NCBI RefSeq assembly: GCF_900102145.1
Contig: NZ_FNBC01000015.1
Span: forward strand, 1 to 53,511
DNA length: 53,511 nucleotides
Reading direction: 5' to 3'
Origin: Thermus arciformis
GTDB lineage: Bacteria; Deinococcota; Deinococci; Deinococcales; Thermaceae
Shown: piece after piece, positions 9,832 to 17,350 of the stretch
Layout of the letters: each line of letters opens with the position of its first letter
Numbering within the stretch: position 1 is the stretch's first letter
Notes under the pieces: generated by a model
Told to the model about the DNA's origin: nothing
Seen by the model: the letters and a program-made list of their open reading frames with translations, nothing else
Database searches by the model: none
Translations under genes and position numbers: made by a program

Positions 9832-10596
9832 ATGATCCTCAAGGAGCGCCAAGAAGGGGTCCTGGTCCTCACCCTCAACCGGCCGGAGAAGCTCAACGCC
9901 CTCACCGGGGAGCTCCTAGACGCCCTCCACGCCGCCCTGAAGGAGGCGAACGAAGACCCTGGGGTGCGGGCCCTCCTCTTCACGGGGGCGGGAAAGGCCT
10001 TCTCCGCCGGGCAGGACCTCACGGAGTTCGGCGAGGAGAAGCCCGACTACGAGGCCCACCTCCGCCGCTACAACCGGGTGGTGGAGGCCTTGAGCGGCCT
10101 GGAAAAGCCCCTGGTGGTGGCGGTGAACGGCCCGGCGGCCGGAGCGGGAATGAGCCTCGCCCTCTGGGGGGATCTGCGCCTCGCCGCCGTGGGGGCGAGC
10201 TTCACCACGGCCTTCGTCAGGATCGGCCTGGTGCCGGACTCGGGGATGAGCTTCCTCCTCCCCCGCCTGGTGGGTCTGGCCAAGGCCCAGGAGCTCCTCT
10301 TCCTCTCCCCAAGGCTTTCCGCCGAGGAGGCCTTGGCCCTCGGGCTCGTGCACAAGGTGGTGCCCGCGGAAAGGCTCATGGAGGAGGCCCTTTCCTTGGC
10401 CCAAGCCCTCGCCCAGGGCCCCACCCGGGCCCACGCCCTCACCAAGAAGCTCCTCCTGGAGACCTACCGCCTCTCCCTCACCGAGGCCTTGGCCCTGGAG
10501 GCCATCCTCCAGGGGGAGGCGGGGCGCACCCTGGACCACGAGGAGGGGGTCAGGGCCTTCCGGGAAAAGCGCCCCCCCCGCTTCCAAGGGCGATGA
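9832..10596 (+). CDS. Enoyl-CoA hydratase/isomerase family protein, PaaG-like
   Basis: A 254-residue crotonase-fold protein. Visible are the oxyanion-hole segments (FTGAGKAFSAGQDLTEF and NGPAAGAGMSLAL) and GLVPDSGMSFLLPRLVG. The PDSG segment with an acidic residue matches what I remember of PaaG, the isomerase converting 1,2-epoxyphenylacetyl-CoA to its oxepin form, better than a hydratase with paired catalytic glutamates. No other phenylacetate gene is nearby, so a beta-oxidation isomerase role is equally possible. The start is probably leaderless: TACAAT ends six bases before ATG and no SD exists. Its stop overlaps the ruvA start as ATGA. Confidence 0.8.
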   Translation: MILKERQEGVLVLTLNRPEKLNALTGELLDALHAALKEANEDPGVRALLFTGAGKAFSAGQDLTEFGEEKPDYEAHLRRYNRVVEALSGLEKPLVVAVNGPAAGAGMSLALWGDLRLAAVGASFTTAFVRIGLVPDSGMSFLLPRLVGLAKAQELLFLSPRLSAEEALALGLVHKVVPAERLMEEALSLAQALAQGPTRAHALTKKLLLETYRLSLTEALALEAILQGEAGRTLDHEEGVRAFREKRPPRFQGR

Positions 10597-11165
10597 TCCG
10601 CTACCTGAGGGGACGGGTTTTGGGGAAGGAGGCCGAGGGGTTCTCCCTCCTGGTGGGGGGGATGGGGTTCTTCCTCCAGGCCCCCGCGCCCTTCCTAGGG
10701 GCCCTAAGGGAGGGGGAGGAGGTGGAGGTCCACACCCACCTCCAGGTCCGGGAGGACGGGCTTTTCCTCTACGGCTTCCCCGATGGGGAAAGCCTCCGCC
10801 TCTTTGAACTCCTCCTCTCGGTGAGCGGCGTGGCGCCCAAGGAGGCCCTCTCCCTCCTCTCCACCCTCCCCCCCAGGCTCCTGGCCCAGGCCCTGGCGGA
10901 AGGGGATGCCCGCCTCTTGGCCTCGGCGAGCGGCGTGGGGAAAAGGCTCGCCGAAAGGATCGCCCTGGAGCTCAAGGGCAAGGTGCCCCCCCACCTCCTC
11001 GGGGAGAAGGCGGAAAGCGAGGCCGCCCTCGAGGCGGTGATGGCCCTCGCCGCCCTTGGGTTCAAGGAGGCCCAGGCCCGGGCGGTGGTCCTGGACCTCC
11101 TGGCCAAAAACCCCAAGGCCAAGGCCCAGGAGCTCATCAAGGAGGCCCTGAAGCGGCTCCGCTAG
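10593..11165 (+). CDS. ruvA: Holliday junction DNA helicase subunit RuvA
   Basis: A 190-residue tetrameric junction-binding protein that loads RuvB for branch migration. N-terminal OB fold about 1-62 (MIRYLRGRVLGKEAEGFSLL). Two helix-hairpin-helix segments: LSVSGVAPKEALSLLS and LASASGVGKRLAERIALELK. The C-terminal three-helix domain that contacts RuvB begins near 140 (EAVMALAALGFKEAQARAV). The start at 10593 is set by the MIRYLRG start typical of RuvA and by the ATGA overlap with the upstream gene, which implies translational coupling. Its last 29 bases overlap the 3' end of the histidine kinase on the other strand. The window contains neither ruvB nor ruvC. Confidence 0.95.
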   Translation: MIRYLRGRVLGKEAEGFSLLVGGMGFFLQAPAPFLGALREGEEVEVHTHLQVREDGLFLYGFPDGESLRLFELLLSVSGVAPKEALSLLSTLPPRLLAQALAEGDARLLASASGVGKRLAERIALELKGKVPPHLLGEKAESEAALEAVMALAALGFKEAQARAVVLDLLAKNPKAKAQELIKEALKRLR

Positions 11166-12351
11166 GGAGGACGAGCCGGGCCACGAGGCCCGAGGGGGGG
11201 TTGGGCCTAAGCTCAAGCCGCCCCCCGTGGGCCTCGGCCACCTTCTTGGCCACGGAAAGGCCCAGCCCCTCCCCGGGTTTGGGGGAGGCCCGGTGGAAGG
11301 GTCGGCCCGCCTCCTTCAGGGCCTCCTCGGGCATCCCCGGGCCCTCGTCCTTCACCTCCAGGACGAAAGACTCCCCCTCCTGGGAAAGCCGCACCTCCAC
11401 CCCCTTCCCCTCCCCGTGGAGGAGGGCGTTTTGCAGGAGGTTCCTGAGGGCCTGGGCGAAAAGGAGGGGGTCGCCTTCGTAGGGGAGGGTTTCGGGTCCC
11501 TGGTAGGGCACCCCGAAGGCCCTGGCCTCCTCCCGGACGAGGGCGGCAAGGTCCAAGGGCACGGGCGTCACCCGGCCTTCCCGCGCCAGGAGGAGGAGGG
11601 CCTCCACCAGGCGCTTCATGCGGAGAAGTTCCTCCTTCACCGCCTCCTGAGCCTCCTGGGGAGGAAGGTAGCCCGCTTCCGCCGCCTCCAGCTGGGCCAA
11701 AGCGGCGGCCACCGGGGTCCTGAGCTCGTGGGCCGCGTCCCGGGTGAAGCGCTTCTCCCGCTCCAGGAAGGCCTCGAGGCGTTCCAGCATGTGGTTGAAG
11801 GCCTCGGCCAAGGCCTTGAGCTCCCCACCCCCCTCCGGGGGCACCCGGTGGGAGAGGTCCTGGGAGTCCGCCACCCGCCGCGCCACCTCCGTGAGGCGGG
11901 AGAGGGGCCGTAGAGCGGCCCCGGCGAGGCGGGTGGCGAGGAGGGCGAAGGCCAGGGTGAGGGCCGCCCCCGTGGCGAAGAGGGCCAGGCGGAAACGGGA
12001 GAGGGCCAGGAGGGCCTCAGGCTCGTACCGGGCCAGGGTGAGGGTGCCCCCAGGCGCCTCCATGACCCAGACCCGCCACCCCTCCTTCCAGTACCGCCCC
12101 GGGGCAAGGGGGGGTAGGTCGGGGAAGCCGGGGCTTTGGGTCCTTGTCCCGCCTTGGACCAGGCGGAAGGCGAACTCGCCCCTAGGGCCAGGCCGTCCCT
12201 CGGCGAGGGCGCGGGCGTAGAAGAGGAGGGAGCGGTCTAGGTCCAGCTCCAAAAGGCGCCGGAAGGCCACGTAGCTCAAGGCCCCCTGGAAGAAGAGGGC
12301 AAGCCCAATGGAAAGGGCGAAGAAGAGAGCAAGCCGCGTCCTAAGGCTCAT
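11137..12351 (-). CDS. Two-component sensor histidine kinase
   Basis: A 404-residue membrane kinase. TM1 about 7-29, a short periplasmic loop of about 90 residues, TM2 about 121-142, then a HAMP linker (LRPLSRLTEVARRVADSQDL). The H-box is RDAAHELRTPV with phospho-accepting His208. The N-box is LLQNALLHGEG, the G1 box KDEGPGMPEE and the G2 box GLGLSVAKKVAEAHGG, so the ATPase is intact. Its start overlaps the response-regulator stop by 11 bases, which pairs the two. The small sensor loop gives no ligand clue. The gene sits back-to-back with apbE across the promoter region at 13 kb, which may hint at an envelope redox or metal signal, though this is only context. Confidence 0.9.
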   Translation of the reverse strand: MSLRTRLALFFALSIGLALFFQGALSYVAFRRLLELDLDRSLLFYARALAEGRPGPRGEFAFRLVQGGTRTQSPGFPDLPPLAPGRYWKEGWRVWVMEAPGGTLTLARYEPEALLALSRFRLALFATGAALTLAFALLATRLAGAALRPLSRLTEVARRVADSQDLSHRVPPEGGGELKALAEAFNHMLERLEAFLEREKRFTRDAAHELRTPVAAALAQLEAAEAGYLPPQEAQEAVKEELLRMKRLVEALLLLAREGRVTPVPLDLAALVREEARAFGVPYQGPETLPYEGDPLLFAQALRNLLQNALLHGEGKGVEVRLSQEGESFVLEVKDEGPGMPEEALKEAGRPFHRASPKPGEGLGLSVAKKVAEAHGGRLELRPNPPSGLVARLVLPSGAASGPP

Positions 12352-13000
12352 GGCCGAGCCGGTACCCCCCGGGCACGGTGCGCACCACCTCGGGGAAGAG
12401 CTTCTGCCGGAGGTAGTGGACGTAGACCTTCACCGCCCCCACCTTCTCGGGGTCGCCGAAGACCCGCTCGGCGAGCTCCTCGGGGGCGAAGACCCGGCCC
12501 GGGTGGAGGAGGAAGGCCTCCAGGAGGGCGAACTCCTTCAGGGAGAGGTCCACCCGCTTTCCCCCCAGGTAGACCCCCCGCCCCGCCAGGTCCACCTCCA
12601 AGGGGCCGAGCCGCACCCGGGAGGCCTTCACCTCCGAGGCCCGGCGGAGGAGGGCCCGCACCCGGGCCAAAAGCTCCTCCAGGTGGAAGGGCTTCACCAG
12701 GTAGTCGTCCCCGCCCAGGTCCAGGCCCTGGACGCGGTCCTCGAGGGCGTCCCGGGCGGTGAGGAAGAGGATGGGCCCCTTGTAGCCCGCCTCCCGCGCT
12801 TCCTCCGCGAAGCGGAAGCCGCCGTCCTCGTCCTCGGGAAGGCGCACGTCCAGGACCATGAGGTCGGGCTCCAGCTCCAGGAAGGCCTCCCGGGCTTCCT
12901 CCAAGTTTTTGGCCCAGCGGACCCCGTAGCCCTGGGCGGCGAGGGCCCGGGCCACCGCCTGCCCCAGGCGGGGCTCGTCCTCCAGGAGGAGCACCTGCAC
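12341..13000 (-). CDS. OmpR/PhoB-family response regulator
   Basis: A 219-residue regulator. The receiver domain holds the acidic pocket Glu7/Asp8, phospho-acceptor Asp51 (LDVRLPED), Thr81 and Lys103 (VKPF). The C-terminal winged helix (about 125-219) includes LSLKEFALLEAFLLHPGRVF and the end VRTVPGGYRLG. Start is GTG at 13000. A GATACT -10-like hexamer ends six bases upstream and no conventional SD is present, so the message is probably leaderless. GGTTA repeats at 13022-13064, between this gene and apbE, could be its own binding sites. Confidence 0.92.
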   Translation of the reverse strand: MQVLLLEDEPRLGQAVARALAAQGYGVRWAKNLEEAREAFLELEPDLMVLDVRLPEDEDGGFRFAEEAREAGYKGPILFLTARDALEDRVQGLDLGGDDYLVKPFHLEELLARVRALLRRASEVKASRVRLGPLEVDLAGRGVYLGGKRVDLSLKEFALLEAFLLHPGRVFAPEELAERVFGDPEKVGAVKVYVHYLRQKLFPEVVRTVPGGYRLGHEP

Positions 13001-13006
13001 CCCCTA

Positions 13007-13079
13007 AGTATCCCCCCTGAGGGTTAGGAGGGGGTTATGGGCCGGGGTTAACGGCGGTCTAACCCTTTGACCCTACCCT
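13007..13079. promoter_or_regulatory. Divergent promoter region with GGTTA repeats
   Basis: GGTTA occurs at 13022-13026, 13033-13037 and 13046-13050, with an inverted copy TAACC at 13060-13064, giving start-to-start spacings of 11, 13 and 14 bases. Roughly helical spacing of short repeats is how OmpR-family dimers bind, so autoregulation and control of apbE by the adjacent regulator is a reasonable guess. -10-like elements flank the cluster: GATACT (minus, 13007-13012) for the regulator and TACCCT (plus, 13074-13079), seven bases before the apbE ATG. Confidence 0.45.
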
Positions 13080-13086
13080 TCCTTCC

Positions 13087-13842
13087 ATGGGCCGGTACGG
13101 GGCCAGGTGGGAAGGGGTTTTGGGGAGCTTCCTGGAGGTGCAGCTCCTCGCCCCTCCCTGGCGGGCCCGGAGGGCCTTTGGGGCGGTGCTGCGGGAGGTG
13201 AGGCGTTTGGAAGGGGTCTTCAGCCGCCACCGGGAAAGCGAGCTCACCCGCCTGGTGCGCCAGGGGGGCGGGAGGCCGAGCCCGGAGATGCGGGAGGTGC
13301 TGGCCCTCGCCCTCCACCTCCAGGAGGCCACGGGCGGGGCCTTCCACCCGGCCCCCGCCCACGGCGGGGAGGCCTTCCGCTTCGTGGGCGAGGAGGTGGA
13401 GGTCTTGGCGCCCCTGGACCTGGACGGCCTGGCCAAGGGGTACATCGCCGACAAAGGGGCGGAGGCCGCCCTGAAGGCCGGGGCCAGGGCCGCCTTGGTG
13501 AACCTGGGGGGGGACCTGGCGCGAAGGGGCCCGGGGCGGGCCGAGGTGTTGGTGGAAGCCCCCACGGGCCCCGACAACGCCCCGCCCGTCCACCGCTTCC
13601 TCCTGGAGGAGGGGGGCGTGGCCACGAGCGGGGTGCGGCACAAGGGGCCCCACCTCCTGGACCCGAGGACGGGAAGGCCCGCCCTTGGCCTTCAGGCCAC
13701 GGTGCTCGCCCCCTCGGCCCTCCTCGCCGACGGCCTCGCCAAGGCCCTTTTCGTCCTTAAGGAGGAGGCCTTCCCCGTCCTCCGGGCCTTCCGCGCCCAA
13801 GGCCTCCTCCTCACCCCCCAAGGCCCCGTGGCCGGCCCCTAA
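13087..13842 (+). CDS. apbE: FAD:protein FMN transferase (ApbE family)
   Basis: A 251-residue member of the family that attaches FMN from FAD to Thr/Ser of exported or membrane redox proteins. Visible are the FAD/Mg-binding core LDLDGLAKGYIADKGAEA, the segment GGVATSGVRHKGPHLLDPRTG and the family's typical C-terminus ADGLAKALFVL. There is no signal peptide or lipobox, and it is shorter than the usual exported enzymes of about 330 residues, so it either works in the cytoplasm or its start is mis-set; TACCCT seven bases upstream favours the ATG at 13087. The following DUF2271 and PepSY genes suggest its flavinylation target lies in this operon. Confidence 0.88.
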   Translation: MGRYGARWEGVLGSFLEVQLLAPPWRARRAFGAVLREVRRLEGVFSRHRESELTRLVRQGGGRPSPEMREVLALALHLQEATGGAFHPAPAHGGEAFRFVGEEVEVLAPLDLDGLAKGYIADKGAEAALKAGARAALVNLGGDLARRGPGRAEVLVEAPTGPDNAPPVHRFLLEEGGVATSGVRHKGPHLLDPRTGRPALGLQATVLAPSALLADGLAKALFVLKEEAFPVLRAFRAQGLLLTPQGPVAGP

Positions 13843-13852
13843 GGAGGTGGAG

Positions 13853-14395
13853 ATGCTGAAGCGCTACTACAGCCGGAGGAGCTTTTTCCGCAGGGTGCTG
13901 GGCGGGGCGCTCGCCCTGGGCCTTTCCCGGGCCCAGGCGGGGAAGCCCTGGCCCCAGGGGTTCGTCCTCGAGGTCGCCTTCGCCTACGAGGGCGGGGGCT
14001 TCCGCTACCGGGCCCCCTACGTGGCGGCCTACGTGGAGGACGAGAAGGGGAACCTGGTGAGGACCCTGGCCCTCTTCCTCATGCCGGGGAAGGGGGAGCG
14101 CTGGTGGGACGCCTTGAGGCGCTACTACCTCCTGGGGGACGTGGCCGCCATGCGCGCCCTCTCCGGCCCCACCCGCCCCCCGGGGCGGTACGCCGTGGCC
14201 TGGGACGGCAAGGACGAGCGGGGAAGGACGGTGACCCAGGGCGTCTACTACGTCTGCGTGGAGTACGCCCGGGAGCACGGCCCCTACGAGCTTTTCCGGG
14301 AGAAGGTGGAGCTTTCGGACAAGCCCTTCCAGAAGGCCTACACGCTGAAGGGGGAGCTTAAGGAGGTGGTCCTTGACTACCGCAAGAAGGCCTAG
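13853..14395 (+). CDS. Tat-exported DUF2271 protein
   Basis: A 180-residue protein starting at ATG 13853 with AAGGAGGTGG upstream, ten bases after apbE. The N-terminus YYSRRSFFRRVLGGALALGL is a twin-arginine signal (Arg8-Arg9) with probable cleavage after AQA (about residue 29). The mature part has the pattern I associate with DUF2271: YVEDEKGNLVRTLALF, the segment WDGKDERGRTVTQGVYYVCV, and EYAREHGPYELFREKVEL. Tat export implies folding in the cytoplasm, often with a cofactor. The apbE - DUF2271 - PepSY order is a known association in bacterial extracytoplasmic flavin systems. The molecular function is unproven. Confidence 0.85.
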   Translation: MLKRYYSRRSFFRRVLGGALALGLSRAQAGKPWPQGFVLEVAFAYEGGGFRYRAPYVAAYVEDEKGNLVRTLALFLMPGKGERWWDALRRYYLLGDVAAMRALSGPTRPPGRYAVAWDGKDERGRTVTQGVYYVCVEYAREHGPYELFREKVELSDKPFQKAYTLKGELKEVVLDYRKKA

Positions 14396-14987
14396 GTCTA
14401 AAGCGGGCGCCTGGCGGAGCCGGGCCTACACCCTAAGCCGCACCCTCCACCTCTACCTCTCCCTCCTCGCCTTCCTCACCCTCCTCTTCTTCGCCGTCAC
14501 CGGCCTCACCCTGAACCACCCCGAGTGGTTCGGGGAGGGCGCCCCGAGGAAGTTTTCCGGGACCCTCCCCGGCGCGCCCTACCTCGAGGGCGAGGCCGTG
14601 GACTGGCTCCGCCTGGCGGAGGACCTGAGGGCCTTGGGCCTTAGGGGGCGGGTGGCGGACCACGGGGAGGCGGGGGAGGAGGTCTGGGTCTCCTTCCGCG
14701 CCCCCGGCTACGCCGCCGACGCCCAGGTGGACCCCAAGACGGGGGCCTACCGCCTGGTGGTCACGGACCACGGCCTGGTGGCCCTGCTCAACGACCTGCA
14801 CAAGGGGCGGGACACCGGGGGGGGCTGGAGGGTCTTCCTGGACCTCTCCGCCCTCTTCCTCGCCCTGGTGAGCCTCACCGGGCTCCTCCTGGGGGTCCTC
14901 CTCCCCAAGACGCGGAAGGCCGCCCTCCTCGTCCTGGGGCTTGGGGCCTTGGCCTTTTTGGCCCTGGCCCTCTGGGCCTCCTTGTAG
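14373..14987 (+). CDS. PepSY-associated transmembrane protein
   Basis: A 204-residue membrane protein. TM1 about 22-45 (LHLYLSLLAFLTLLFFAVTG), a periplasmic PepSY-like segment with PEWFGEGAPRKFSG and PGYAADAQVDPKTGAYRL, then TM helices about 155-175 and 184-203. Histidines near membrane faces (TLHLYLS, NDLHKGRD) are reminiscent of the heme-ligating histidines of PepSY ferric-reductase-like proteins. The farthest upstream start is TTG at 14373, 23 bases inside the DUF2271 gene. No ATG or GTG exists before TM1, so a start nearer TM1 would have to be an unusual codon. Likely the membrane electron conduit of the apbE operon. Confidence 0.75.
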   Translation: MTTARRPRSKAGAWRSRAYTLSRTLHLYLSLLAFLTLLFFAVTGLTLNHPEWFGEGAPRKFSGTLPGAPYLEGEAVDWLRLAEDLRALGLRGRVADHGEAGEEVWVSFRAPGYAADAQVDPKTGAYRLVVTDHGLVALLNDLHKGRDTGGGWRVFLDLSALFLALVSLTGLLLGVLLPKTRKAALLVLGLGALAFLALALWASL

Positions 14988-14989
14988 CC

Positions 14990-15484
14990 CTACCCCAGGT
15001 CGTCCAGGGCCTCGCGGAAGCCCCGGGGAAGGGCCAGGTACCCCCCTTCCGCCACCGCCAAGGGGAAAAGACGGGCCCAAGGCCCCTCCAGAAGGGCCAC
15101 CCGCTTCCCCCGAAGGAGGCGGGTGCCCTCAGGGGGCAGGACCTCTAGGCCCTGGGGAAAGAAGGCCAGGGCCTCCCCGCTTGGGCCTCCCTCCCCCCGG
15201 TCCAGGAAGAGGGCGCGGGCCTCGAGGTAGCCCAGCATCCGGGTCCGGTGCATCTCCCGGCGCAGGGCCTGGAGGGCCTCCAGGTCCTGGGCCCCCTGCC
15301 AGAGGAGGAGGTCGGCCTCGGCGGAAAGCCCCACCAGGCTGTAGGCCCCAAGAAACCCCCCTTTGCCCCGGAAGCGGGCGAGGAGGGCGGCAAGCTCCTC
15401 CTTCAGGTGCTCCTGGTGCTCGGCCTCGAGGCGGCGGAACTCCGGCAGGAGGCGGAAAAGCCCAAGGGCCCAGAAAAGCTCCAT
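14990..15484 (-). CDS. Chlorite-dismutase-like single-domain protein (HemQ paralogue)
   Basis: A 164-residue protein four bases downstream of hemQ on the same strand. Its core (LGAYSLVGLSAEADLLLWQG, then LEALQALRREMHRTRMLGYL) aligns by eye with one dimeric alpha/beta-barrel half of the Cld/HemQ fold. The second half is short (GPWARLFPLAVAEGGYLALP) and the heme-binding His segment of HemQ (MRAHGETGRKY) has no counterpart. It therefore probably does not bind heme in the usual way. ATG 15484 directly follows the hemQ stop, so the two are co-transcribed. I infer a heme-pathway accessory role, not a demonstrated one. Its stop is two bases from the stop of the convergent PepSY gene. Confidence 0.7.
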   Translation of the reverse strand: MELFWALGLFRLLPEFRRLEAEHQEHLKEELAALLARFRGKGGFLGAYSLVGLSAEADLLLWQGAQDLEALQALRREMHRTRMLGYLEARALFLDRGEGGPSGEALAFFPQGLEVLPPEGTRLLRGKRVALLEGPWARLFPLAVAEGGYLALPRGFREALDDLG

Positions 15485-15488
15485 GCCC

Positions 15489-16241
15489 CTAGCTTACGCC
15501 CAGGAAGCGGGCCAGGGCCTCCTCGTCCAGGTACTTGCCCACGAAGAAGGGCCCGAACTCCCCGTAGCGGGCGGAGACCTCGTCAAAGCGCATCTCGTAG
15601 ACGATCTTCTTGAACTGGATGGGGTCCTCGCTGAAGAGGTCCACCCCCCACTCCCAGTCGTCCAGGCCCTGGGCCCCGCTGATCACCTGCAGGACCTTCC
15701 CCTGGTACTTCCGGCCCGTCTCCCCGTGGGCCCGCATGAGGCCCGCCCGTTCCTTGGCGGGGAGCAGGTACCAGTTGTCCTGCCCCTGGCGGCGCTTGTT
15801 CATGGGGTAGAAGCAGACGTACCCCGACTTGGGGACCCTGGGGGTGAGGCGGGGCTTCACGTAGGGGGCCTCGGGGTCCAAGGGCTTCTCCTGGCTTCCC
15901 AGCTCCACCACGGAGTAAAAGCCGTAGGCCGGGAGGAGGTACTGGGCGAAGAGGCTCCGGTTTAAGGCGGCCTCCAGCTCCAGAAGCTCGTCCAGGCCCT
16001 CCCGGAGGTTGAGGAAGAGGAGGTCCGCCTTCTGGGTCACCACCTGGTAGACCCCAAAGGACCCCCGCCCCTCGGCCTCCACCTGGCCCCAGGCCCCGAG
16101 GAGCCCCCGAAGCCCCTCCCAGGCCTCCCGGCGCTCCTCGGGGGAAGCCTTGCGCCAGCGGGGGAAGTCCAGCCTGCGGAAATCGTGGAGGACGTGCCAG
16201 CCCTCGAGGGTGAAGGTGGGCTCGGGAACGTGCCCTTCCAT
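15489..16241 (-). CDS. hemQ: Coproheme decarboxylase HemQ (chlorite dismutase family)
   Basis: A 250-residue protein that decarboxylates coproheme III to heme b in the coproporphyrin-dependent pathway of Gram-positive and Deinococcus-Thermus bacteria. Visible are GSQEKPLDPEAPYVKPRLTP, YVCFYPMNKRRQGQDNWY and the proximal heme ligand His172 in MRAHGETGRKY, followed by the strongly conserved SGAQGLDDWEWGVDLFSEDP. A longer open frame exists, but ATG 16241 (MEGHVPEPTFTLEGW) matches remembered Thermus HemQ starts, and TATAGT lies seven bases upstream, giving a leaderless message. It is followed by the Cld-like paralogue. Confidence 0.93.
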   Translation of the reverse strand: MEGHVPEPTFTLEGWHVLHDFRRLDFPRWRKASPEERREAWEGLRGLLGAWGQVEAEGRGSFGVYQVVTQKADLLFLNLREGLDELLELEAALNRSLFAQYLLPAYGFYSVVELGSQEKPLDPEAPYVKPRLTPRVPKSGYVCFYPMNKRRQGQDNWYLLPAKERAGLMRAHGETGRKYQGKVLQVISGAQGLDDWEWGVDLFSEDPIQFKKIVYEMRFDEVSARYGEFGPFFVGKYLDEEALARFLGVS

Positions 16242-16247
16242 GCCCTT

Positions 16248-16279
16248 CACTATACGGCGGGGGGGCTTTGGGTATAGTG
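16248..16279. promoter_or_regulatory. Symmetric divergent leaderless promoters of hemQ and mscS
   Basis: The -10 elements are TATAGT on minus (16249-16254, seven bases from hemQ ATG) and TATAGT on plus (16273-16278, six bases from mscS ATG). Together with one flanking base on each side they form a perfect 8-bp inverted repeat, CACTATAC / GTATAGTG, separated by 16 bases. No -35 consensus is visible for either gene, since each -35 region falls on the opposite -10. Confidence 0.75.
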
Positions 16280-16284
16280 CCCCC

Positions 16285-17340
16285 ATGGAGGCTTGGCCGC
16301 AACTCGTCCTCACCCTCCTGGTGGCCTGGCTTCTGGGCCGGTACGGGGCGAGGCTTCTGGCCGCCTTGGGGCGCCTCACCCCTAGCGAAGGGGACGACCG
16401 CTTCTTCCGCCTCCTGGGCCTCCTCTGGTGGGGGGTGGTCCTCCTCCTCGCGGGGAGCTACCTCGCCCACGCCCTGGGCCTTCCCCAGGAGCCCTTCCGC
16501 TCCTGGGGGGCGGGGCTCGCCGCCTGGCTTGGGGAGCGGGGGCTTGCCGCCTTGGCCCTTTTGGCCCTCACCTTCTTGGGCTACCGCCTCGTCCCCCTCC
16601 TCCTCCGGGGGCTCCCCGCCCCCGAGGGGGTCCACACCCGGGAGGCGGTGAGGCGGCGCACCCTGAAGGTGGTGTCCGAGTCGGTCCTGAAGGGGGTGGT
16701 CCTCCTCCTGGGGGGGCTTTTGCTCCTCTCCAACCTGGGCTTAAACGTCACCGCCCTCCTGGCGGGGGCGGGGGTGGCGGGGCTTGCGGTGAGCTTCGCC
16801 GCGCAAAACCTCCTTCGGGACTACATCAACGGCTTCTTCATCCTCCTGGAGGACCAGTACGGGGTGGGGGACATCGTCCAGATCGGCGGGGTGGGGGGGC
16901 AGGTGGAGCGCTTCACCCTGCGGCTCACGGTGCTTAGGGACCTCGAGGGCCGGGCCCACTTCATCCCCAACTCCGAGGTGCGCCAGGTGACCGTGCTCAC
17001 CCAGGAGTGGAGCCGGGCGGTGGTGGACGTGGGGGTGGCCTACAAGGAGGACCTGGACCGGGTCTTGGAGGTCTTCCGGGACGAGGCGGCGCGCTTCTCT
17101 CAAGACCCCGAGTGGCAGGCGCGGTTCACGGCCCCCCCCGAGGTCCTGGGGGTCCAGAACCTGGCGGACTCCGCCGTGGTCATCCGGGTCCTCTTCGCCA
17201 CCAAGCCCGCGGAGCAGTGGGCCGTGGCCCGGGAGTTCCGCCGCCGCATCAAAAACCGGCTGGACCGGGAGGGCATAGAGATCCCCTTCCCCCACCTCAA
17301 GCTCTACCTGGGGGAGGCCCTCCGGCTGGAAAGGGGGTAG
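16285..17340 (+). CDS. mscS: Small-conductance mechanosensitive channel, MscS family
   Basis: A 351-residue protein. Four or five TM helices: about 4-24, 42-65, 78-101, 125-147 and the pore helix. The pore-lining and beta-domain signature is LLAGAGVAGLAVSFAAQNLLRDYINGFFILLEDQY (residues within about 150-195) followed by VGDIVQIGGVGGQVERFTLR and HFIPNSEV. The C-terminal cytoplasmic alpha/beta domain ends FRRRIKNRLDREGIEIPFPH. It protects against hypo-osmotic shock. Start ATG 16285 is six bases after TATAGT, so leaderless. The coiled-coil gene follows after ten bases and may be co-transcribed. Confidence 0.92.
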   Translation: MEAWPQLVLTLLVAWLLGRYGARLLAALGRLTPSEGDDRFFRLLGLLWWGVVLLLAGSYLAHALGLPQEPFRSWGAGLAAWLGERGLAALALLALTFLGYRLVPLLLRGLPAPEGVHTREAVRRRTLKVVSESVLKGVVLLLGGLLLLSNLGLNVTALLAGAGVAGLAVSFAAQNLLRDYINGFFILLEDQYGVGDIVQIGGVGGQVERFTLRLTVLRDLEGRAHFIPNSEVRQVTVLTQEWSRAVVDVGVAYKEDLDRVLEVFRDEAARFSQDPEWQARFTAPPEVLGVQNLADSAVVIRVLFATKPAEQWAVAREFRRRIKNRLDREGIEIPFPHLKLYLGEALRLERG

Positions 17341-17350
17341 GCTAAGGGGG

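Noticed and set aside
15489-16379. Longer HemQ start near 16379
   Set aside because: The extension covers the TATAGT promoters and the mscS start and is not part of remembered HemQ sequences.
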